A DNA stretch of 64,000 nucleotides. Source: Bordetella genomosp. 9 (lineage in GTDB: Bacteria; Pseudomonadota; Gammaproteobacteria; Burkholderiales; Burkholderiaceae_B). The notes below the pieces were generated by a model. That model saw nothing but the letters and a program-made list of their open reading frames with translations, was not told the origin of the DNA and searched no databases. Where the stretch lies: NCBI RefSeq assembly GCF_002119725.1, contig NZ_CP021109.1:744001-808000 (forward strand). Reading direction: 5' to 3'. Both the position numbers and the translations under genes were made by a program. Each line of letters starts with the position of its first letter. Position 1 is the first letter of the stretch. This document shows positions 59,201 to 64,000 of the stretch, piece by piece.

Positions 59201-60520
59201 CTATGCGGCGAAACGGTCGAAGCGGAAAGCGTGCATGTCCGCGCGCGGTGCGCGGTGCTGTATCAGCGCCGCCATGGCCTCGCCCACCGCCGGCCCGATG
59301 CCGAAGCCGTGCCCGGAAAAGCCCGACGCCAGGAACAGGCCCGGCGTGCCCGGCACTTCATCCATCACCGGCAGCGCGTCGGGCGTGACGTCGATATAGC
59401 CGGCCCACGATTGGGCAATGCTGGCGCCCTGAAAAACCGGAAAGGCCTGGACCAGGCGCTGCCAGGCCTGTTCCACGCCGCGGCGCGACGGCGAGGGATC
59501 CAGCACGCGGTGCCGCTCGAAGGGCGAGGGCCGGTCGGCGGGGAAACGGCGCGGCAGGGCCAGTTCCTGGAAGAACCGTTTGCCCAGGCGCAGCCGCACG
59601 AAGGTGTTGTTCGCCAGCCAGGGGCGCAGGAAGTGGCGCATCAGGCGGAAGCTGTCGGGCACCAGGTCGGCCATGGATGAGCCGAACTGGGACACCGTGT
59701 ATCCGCCGTCGGCCCGCTTGCGGCAGGTGAAATCCTTGCCGTTGACGGTCACGTGCAGGCCGGCGTCGAACGGCGCGGTGCGCAGGACCGAGCCGCGTAC
59801 TTTCAGCTGCGGGAATTCCGCGCCCAGGTTGCCGCAGAACAGGCGCGACCAGGCGCCGGCGGCAACGAGCACGGCCTGGGCTTGCACCCGCCCGCGTTCC
59901 GTTATCACCGCGGCGACACGGCCGGCCGCCCGCTCGATGCCCCGCACCGCGCAATGCTCGAAGATCTGCCCGCCTGCCGCGCGCGTCAGCGCCGCGATGC
60001 CTCGGGTGGCAAGCTGCGGCTCGGCCACGCCGTCGCTCGCGCTGAACAGGCCTCCGCTCCACGCGCGCCGGGACGCCGGGAGATACGGGAGCGCCGCCTG
60101 GCGCCCGAGCAGTTGCGCATCCACCCCATAAACCCGGGCCTTGCCAACCCAGGCCTCGTGCGCCGCGGCGTCGGCGTCGTTTTCCTGCAGGTACAGGATG
60201 CCCGTGCGCCGAAAGCCGACGTCGGTTTCGGCCTGGATCTCGCCCCACAACTGGTTGGCGCGGATGGCGAGCGGCACTTCGGGCAGGTCCCGCGTCAGCG
60301 TGCGGACCCATCCCCAGTTGCGGGACGACTGCTCGCACGCCAGCGTGCCTTTCTCGAAGACGGCGACGCGCATTCCCGCCCTGGCCAGACGCCAGGCGGT
60401 GGCCACGCCCACGATGCCGCCCCCGATGATGGCGACGTCGACGGCGGCCGGCAGGGGCAGCGCCGCGCCGGCCAAGGCAGGGGAAGGCGCGGTGGAATGA
60501 GGCAACGCGGAAGAAGACAA
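59201..60520 (-). CDS. FAD-dependent oxidoreductase (DAO/glycine oxidase family)
   Basis: A 439-residue flavoenzyme. The Rossmann motif IIGGGIVGVATAWRLARAG (about 32-50) binds FAD; VAVFEKGTLACEQSSRNWGWVR, GVAEPQLATRGI, AGAWSRLFCGNLGAEFPQ, AGYIDVTPDALPVMDEVP and ASGFSGHGFGIGPAVGE are DAO-family features. It probably oxidises a secondary or D-amino acid. An unusual Ala/Pro-rich N-terminal extension of ~25 residues is present. First gene of the operon with M19 and Bug, divergent from IclR. Confidence 0.88.
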   Translation of the reverse strand: MSSSALPHSTAPSPALAGAALPLPAAVDVAIIGGGIVGVATAWRLARAGMRVAVFEKGTLACEQSSRNWGWVRTLTRDLPEVPLAIRANQLWGEIQAETDVGFRRTGILYLQENDADAAAHEAWVGKARVYGVDAQLLGRQAALPYLPASRRAWSGGLFSASDGVAEPQLATRGIAALTRAAGGQIFEHCAVRGIERAAGRVAAVITERGRVQAQAVLVAAGAWSRLFCGNLGAEFPQLKVRGSVLRTAPFDAGLHVTVNGKDFTCRKRADGGYTVSQFGSSMADLVPDSFRLMRHFLRPWLANNTFVRLRLGKRFFQELALPRRFPADRPSPFERHRVLDPSPSRRGVEQAWQRLVQAFPVFQGASIAQSWAGYIDVTPDALPVMDEVPGTPGLFLASGFSGHGFGIGPAVGEAMAALIQHRAPRADMHAFRFDRFAA

Positions 60521-60546
60521 CGACGTCTCGCTACTGTTTTTAGTGT

Positions 60547-60581
60547 TATCGCTATGCGATAATTAGATCCGTATAGCGATA
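60547..60581. promoter_or_regulatory. IclR-type operator region between FAD oxidoreductase and IclR genes
   Basis: TATCGCTATGCGATA (60547-60561) is a perfect inverted repeat around TAT, and ATAGCGATA (60573-60581) is the exact reverse complement of its first nine bases. A further TATAGCG follows at 60584-60590. Repeated TATCGC half-sites in a divergent gap point to cooperative binding by the adjacent IclR protein. Confidence 0.7.
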
Positions 60582-60690
60582 GTTATAGCGCTGCCGCCCG
60601 CGCGCAACAACGTGCGGATTTCCCTAATCGTTCGTCCCCGGCGAAACAGGCCCGTCGCGGACCATGTGCCCGCGGCCTGCAGGAGAAGCC

Positions 60691-61455
60691 ATGCCCGACG
60701 CGTCCGCGCTGATGATCCAGTCGCTGGAAAAGGGGCTTGCCGTGCTGGAAAGCTTTCGCGATCACGCGACCTTGAGCCTGCAGGAGATCGCGCAGGAGAA
60801 CGGCATCACGATGGGATCGGCGCAGCGGGTCGCGCATACGCTGGAACAGACGGGCTACCTGCGCAAGGACCCGCGCAGCAAGCGTTACAGCGTCACGGTA
60901 AAGGCCGTGGGCCTGGGATACAGCTACCTGTATCGCCAGCCATTGTTCCAGCACGCCCATGCCGTCATGCACCAGGTCAACCAGGAGTGCGGCGAAATCG
61001 TGAACCTGTCGGTGCCGGACGCCGAGGACAACATGGTGTTCGTCATGCGCGTCGCCCCGGCCAGGCATATCCCGGTCTATATGCCGGCCGGCACCCGCAT
61101 CCCGTGTTTCGCTTCCGCATCGGGACGCGCCTTGTGGACGCATCTGCCGCCGGCCGAGCTGGAGCGCAAGCTGCGTTCGGTGGCGCGGCGCAAGCACACG
61201 CCGCACACGACCACGGACGCCGAGGCCCTGCGCGCGCTCATCGAGCAGGCGCGCCGTGATCGCTATGCGTATGCGGATGAGGAGTTCTATCCGGGGGACG
61301 TGAACGTCGCCGCGACCGTGCTGGACGCGCAGGGAGAACCGGTCGCCGCCGTCAATATTTCGGTGCCCAAGCCGCGCTGGTCGCTGGCGCGCGCCCGGCA
61401 GGAGCTGGGACCGCTGGTGATCCGCGCGGCCCGCGCCATCGGCCAGCATGCATGA
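60691..61455 (+). CDS. IclR family transcriptional regulator
   Basis: A 254-residue regulator: winged helix near 8-70 (LQEIAQENGITMGSAQRVAHTLEQTGYL) and effector domain about 80-250 (GEIVNLSVPDAEDNMVFVMRV, CFASASGRALWTHL, FYPGDVNVAATVLDAQGEPVAAVNISVP). The ATG at 60691 follows AGGAGAAGCC; an ATG at 60664 is in frame but has no ribosome site. Divergent from the FAD oxidoreductase operon with shared operators. Confidence 0.92.
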   Translation: MPDASALMIQSLEKGLAVLESFRDHATLSLQEIAQENGITMGSAQRVAHTLEQTGYLRKDPRSKRYSVTVKAVGLGYSYLYRQPLFQHAHAVMHQVNQECGEIVNLSVPDAEDNMVFVMRVAPARHIPVYMPAGTRIPCFASASGRALWTHLPPAELERKLRSVARRKHTPHTTTDAEALRALIEQARRDRYAYADEEFYPGDVNVAATVLDAQGEPVAAVNISVPKPRWSLARARQELGPLVIRAARAIGQHA

Positions 61456-61490
61456 GGGCAGGGGCCGGCTTATCGCCCGGCCTGGGGAGC

Positions 61491-61515
61491 CGGGCGGCCG
61501 GAGGGCGGCCGCCCG
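61491..61515. other. GC hairpin between convergent IclR and sorB genes
   Basis: CGGGCGGCC (61491-61499) pairs with GGCCGCCCG (61507-61515) across 7 nt. There is no T-run on either side, so it could only be a weak or Rho-assisted stop. Confidence 0.4.
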
Positions 61516-61530
61516 ATCCGGCGGACCGGT

Positions 61531-61902
61531 CTATCGCCCGCCCCCGGCGGCATGGGACACGTATTGCGCCAAGGCGCGAATGTCGGCATCGCTGAGCGTG
61601 TCGTAGGCGGGCATCCCGCCCAGGCCCTTGCGCAGGACGGCCTCCACCCGCGCGGCCGTCGGCTTGACCTCGTCCAGCGACGGACCGATCGCGCCGAACG
61701 CATCGGCATCGGCCAGGGTATGGCAGACCGCGCAGGGCGGCGTCGCGGCTTCCTTGAAGAGCAGCAGGCCGCGCGCCGTCTCCGCGCCGGTGGCGTCGGC
61801 CTGCGCCGCGACGGCGGGCAGCGCCGGCGTCACGGCAGACAGCGCAATCGCCAGCATACGCATCGGCGCACGCAACGCCGCAGGGACCGGAACGGTCATC
61901 AT
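61531..61902 (-). CDS. sorB: Cytochrome c subunit of sulfite dehydrogenase
   Basis: A 123-residue periplasmic c-type cytochrome: Sec signal (about 1-33), one heme site CAVCH, a GPSLDEV loop and the distal Met in GLGGMPAYDTLSDADIRALAQYVS. It accepts electrons from SorA and passes them to the respiratory chain. The ATG at 61902 shares an ATGA with the sorA stop. Order and overlap match sorAB operons. Confidence 0.88.
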   Translation of the reverse strand: MMTVPVPAALRAPMRMLAIALSAVTPALPAVAAQADATGAETARGLLLFKEAATPPCAVCHTLADADAFGAIGPSLDEVKPTAARVEAVLRKGLGGMPAYDTLSDADIRALAQYVSHAAGGGR

Positions 61903-63191
61903 GCGGGTACCTTGATTTTCAGGGCGTGGTCGCGCCAGCTGTTGTTGGAATAGCCGGCCTCGTTGTCGTTGCGGTTCTCCACCTGTACCGCGCCGCGCAC
62001 GTCCGTGGCGCGGCTGACGAAGGTGTAGTCGCCCGGCCGCAGATCGACCGGCAGCGCGAACTGCCGCCAGGCATAGCGTCCCAGGTCCGGTCCCACGAAA
62101 AACGCCGTCTTCCAATTCTGGCCGCCGTCGATGGACACCTCGACCAGCTTCACCGCATTCATGCCGCCGAAGGCCACGCCGCGGATCACATAGCGGCCGG
62201 CGGGCAGGGTGCCCTCGCTTTCGAATCCATTGATCCAGGACTTCGGCTCCATCTGCCACACCGCGGGCTGATCCGGCGTTTCCTTCGCCCCCACCGGCGC
62301 GATGCGGTAGCGCGTGTTCTGGATGGCCGCGGGCGTCTGTTCCGGCGTGAACGCCAGGCGCTTCAGATACTTGACGTTGTTGACGCCGGAATAGCCGGGG
62401 ACGATCAGCCGCAAGGGGCCGCCGTGCGCCAGCGGAATCGGCTCGCCGTTCAGCTCCCACGCCAGCATCGCGTCCTGCATGGCCTCCAGCGGCACCGAGC
62501 GCTCCACCATCACCGTGTTGGCGTCGATGCCGGCTGGCAGCGTCTCGCCGCCGCGTCCGGTCATGTAGCGCGCGCCCGCCGCCGGCCCGCCCAGCGCATC
62601 GACCAGTTGCCGTACCGGCAGGCCGCTCCACATCACGCAGCCGGCCGCGCCCACGTTCCAGGGCGTCCCGGTGGGCTTGTGCGGAAAGAATTTGCGTCCG
62701 TTGCCGCTGCATTGCAGGACCATGGCGATGGTCGCCACGTCCATCGTCTTGAGCTCGCCCAAGGTGATGCTGCGCGGCCGCATGACGCCTTCGACGTTGA
62801 CGGACCAGGCGTCGCGGTCATTCAGGATCGAAGGGTCGGGCGGCGAGATGTTGTTGCGCACGTAGAGCTGCGACGTTGGCGTGATGACCCCGTCGCCAAA
62901 GGCCGTGCGGCGGGTTTCGATCGTGTTGGGCGTGTGGACGATGAGGTCGTCGGCCTTTTTCCAGGCTGTGTAGGCGGGCAGGGGCTTGGATGGCGGCGTC
63001 GGGTTGGCGACCGCTTCCTGGGGCTTGGCGCCTGCCGCCGCGGGCGGCGCCTCCGGCGGGGACGACGGCGGCGTGTCCGCCGCGTGCGCGGCGCGTCCCA
63101 TGAGTATCGAGGATGCGAGGGCGCCAGCGGCCCCGGCAGTGCCGGCAAGCAGCCGGCGACGGTTTTCGTTGAGCTGCGACGATCGGCTCAT
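61899..63191 (-). CDS. sorA: Sulfite dehydrogenase, molybdenum cofactor subunit
   Basis: A 430-residue sulfite oxidase-family enzyme that converts sulfite to sulfate in the periplasm. A twin-arginine signal (ENRRRLLAGTAGAAGALASS) precedes a Pro-rich linker (about 40-70), then the Moco domain with the ligand Cys in VLQCSGNGR and HGGPLRLIVPGY, then the dimerisation domain (SIDGGQNWKTA, RATDVRGAVQ). The ATG at 63191 has GGGGGAG upstream. The adjacent cytochrome supports the SorAB assignment over SorT or YedY. Confidence 0.93.
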   Translation of the reverse strand: MSRSSQLNENRRRLLAGTAGAAGALASSILMGRAAHAADTPPSSPPEAPPAAAGAKPQEAVANPTPPSKPLPAYTAWKKADDLIVHTPNTIETRRTAFGDGVITPTSQLYVRNNISPPDPSILNDRDAWSVNVEGVMRPRSITLGELKTMDVATIAMVLQCSGNGRKFFPHKPTGTPWNVGAAGCVMWSGLPVRQLVDALGGPAAGARYMTGRGGETLPAGIDANTVMVERSVPLEAMQDAMLAWELNGEPIPLAHGGPLRLIVPGYSGVNNVKYLKRLAFTPEQTPAAIQNTRYRIAPVGAKETPDQPAVWQMEPKSWINGFESEGTLPAGRYVIRGVAFGGMNAVKLVEVSIDGGQNWKTAFFVGPDLGRYAWRQFALPVDLRPGDYTFVSRATDVRGAVQVENRNDNEAGYSNNSWRDHALKIKVPA

Positions 63192-63389
63192 ATCCGTCTC
63201 CCCCGCCGCGCGGCCGCGGGACCGTGGATCCGGCGCCGACGCGTGTATCCGTTGTCTGGCCGTCGTCGTTCCCGCAGGAAGCGTTGACGGGCGCCCGCGT
63301 TCGGGCATTGGGGGCATTGTGTGCCTTCCGGTGTGCGCTGCCTAGCGGAAAGTCGGCGCAATCCGCTCTAGACCGGACGGAGTAGGTCA

Positions 63390-64000
63390 TCAGGACGAAG
63401 CCGCGTCCCGCGTCGCGGGAACGCCCGGCTCGCCCAGATCCCAATACAGCCCCGTCATTGCCCGCAAACCTTCGCGCAACAACGCCGGCGGCAGGTGTTC
63501 GTTGGGCGCATGCTGCGAGCAGGCGGGATACGAGTGAGGGACCCAGATGGTGCGAAGCCCGAGCACTTCCGTGAAGATGTCATTGGGCAGCGAGCCGCCC
63601 AGGTTCGGCAGGATGGCGGGCTTTTTGCCGGTCGTCTTCGCCAGCGAGGCGACGGCCCAGCGCACCCAGGGATCCGCCGGGTCCAGCCGGGTTGCCTTGA
63701 ACATGGTTTCGCGTGTCAGCGACAGTTGCACCATGGGGAAACCGTGGCGGTCCAGATGGCGTCGCAGCGCGGGCAGCAATGCGTCGGGATCCACGCCCAC
63801 CACGAAACGCAGCTGGCAGCGCGCCCAGGCCCGGGGCGGGATGGCGTTGACCGGCGTTTCGGGATTGCCCGTCTTGAAGGCCAGCACCTCGAAATTGCAC
63901 CAGCCGTACACCTGCTCGGCCGGCGTCAGCCCCGGCTCGCCCCAGTCCGGGTCGATGGCGGGGCCGTCCGCGCCGCCGTCCACTTCGCAATCGGCCAGCA
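63390..64000 (-). CDS. M20 family metallopeptidase, N-terminus outside window
   Basis: The last ~203 residues of a di-zinc peptidase/deacylase; the frame stays open to the window edge. Visible are the dimerisation-domain part (NFEVLAFKTGNPETPVNAIPP, RHLDRHGFPMVQLS) and the C-terminal catalytic His in VPHSYPACSQHAPNEH. The GTG at 63983 is internal, not a start. Substrate not deducible. It lies upstream of sorA on the same strand with ~200 bp between, so it is probably a separate unit. Confidence 0.85.
   Translation of the reverse strand, partial: LADCEVDGGADGPAIDPDWGEPGLTPAEQVYGWCNFEVLAFKTGNPETPVNAIPPRAWARCQLRFVVGVDPDALLPALRRHLDRHGFPMVQLSLTRETMFKATRLDPADPWVRWAVASLAKTTGKKPAILPNLGGSLPNDIFTEVLGLRTIWVPHSYPACSQHAPNEHLPPALLREGLRAMTGLYWDLGEPGVPATRDAASS

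Overview
The window is GC-rich, densely packed chromosomal DNA from a beta-proteobacterium. The best guess is Bordetella or a close Alcaligenaceae relative. The reasons are four separate Bug-type (tripartite tricarboxylate) substrate-binding receptors without their membrane partners, a DUF3348-DUF802-OmpA-DUF2894 operon of the kind known from Burkholderiales, and many small catabolic modules each beside its own IclR, GntR, LysR or MocR regulator. No rRNA, tRNA, CRISPR array, insertion sequence or prophage was seen. About 62 protein genes are supported; those at both ends run out of the window.

Layout. 1-3.4 kb: degradative HMG-CoA reductase (mvaA), a membrane protein and a divergent MocR regulator sharing an inverted-repeat operator. 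3.4-5.0 kb: a lone GtrII-like glucosyltransferase. 5.4-11.6 kb: an IclR regulator, a polar amino acid ABC transporter and hutD-hutF-hutG, i.e. the lower, formimidoylglutamate end of histidine catabolism. 11.7-16.6 kb: LigB/DODA dioxygenase, AraC regulator, TauE/SafE permease, Yellow-like lipoprotein and a Bug receptor. 16.7-22.7 kb: two SDR proteins, LysR, XenA-like ene-reductase, GntR, and a TPR protein with an acidic tail. 22.8-28.2 kb: LysE exporter and the four-gene motor-like operon. 28.4-33.4 kb: MBL hydrolase, formate/nitrite-type channel, MFS permease, soxR and a VOC protein. 33.5-36.8 kb: GntR, Bug receptor and MmgE/PrpD. 36.9-42.6 kb: IclR and flavin reductase divergent from Bug-RidA-amidohydrolase-FAH-hydratase, apparently a ring-cleavage-product pathway. 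42.6-46.0 kb: cupin, HAD, DUF2090 aldolase-like protein, a lipoprotein and a YbhB-like protein. 46.1-52.6 kb: LysR, PLP beta-lyase, complete ABC importer and a zinc deacylase. 52.7-57.1 kb: xthA, a double-hotdog thioesterase, LysR and MFS. 57.2-61.5 kb: Bug, M19 dipeptidase and FAD oxidoreductase divergent from IclR. 61.5-64 kb: sorB, sorA and the end of an M20 peptidase.

The most interesting item is the operon at 23455-28236. Its 978-residue protein has a four-helix MotA/ZorA-like head and a long tail carrying about 25 uninterrupted 11-residue repeats. Its partner has a single membrane helix with a MotB-type Asp followed by an OmpA peptidoglycan-binding domain. This looks like an ion-driven stator of the MotAB/ZorAB type with two uncharacterised accessory proteins and no nuclease. 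A second theme is the number of short (10-19 bp) tandem duplications in intergenic DNA, several lying across stop codons.

All calls come from reading the sequence and from recalled family knowledge. No database search or structure prediction was run.
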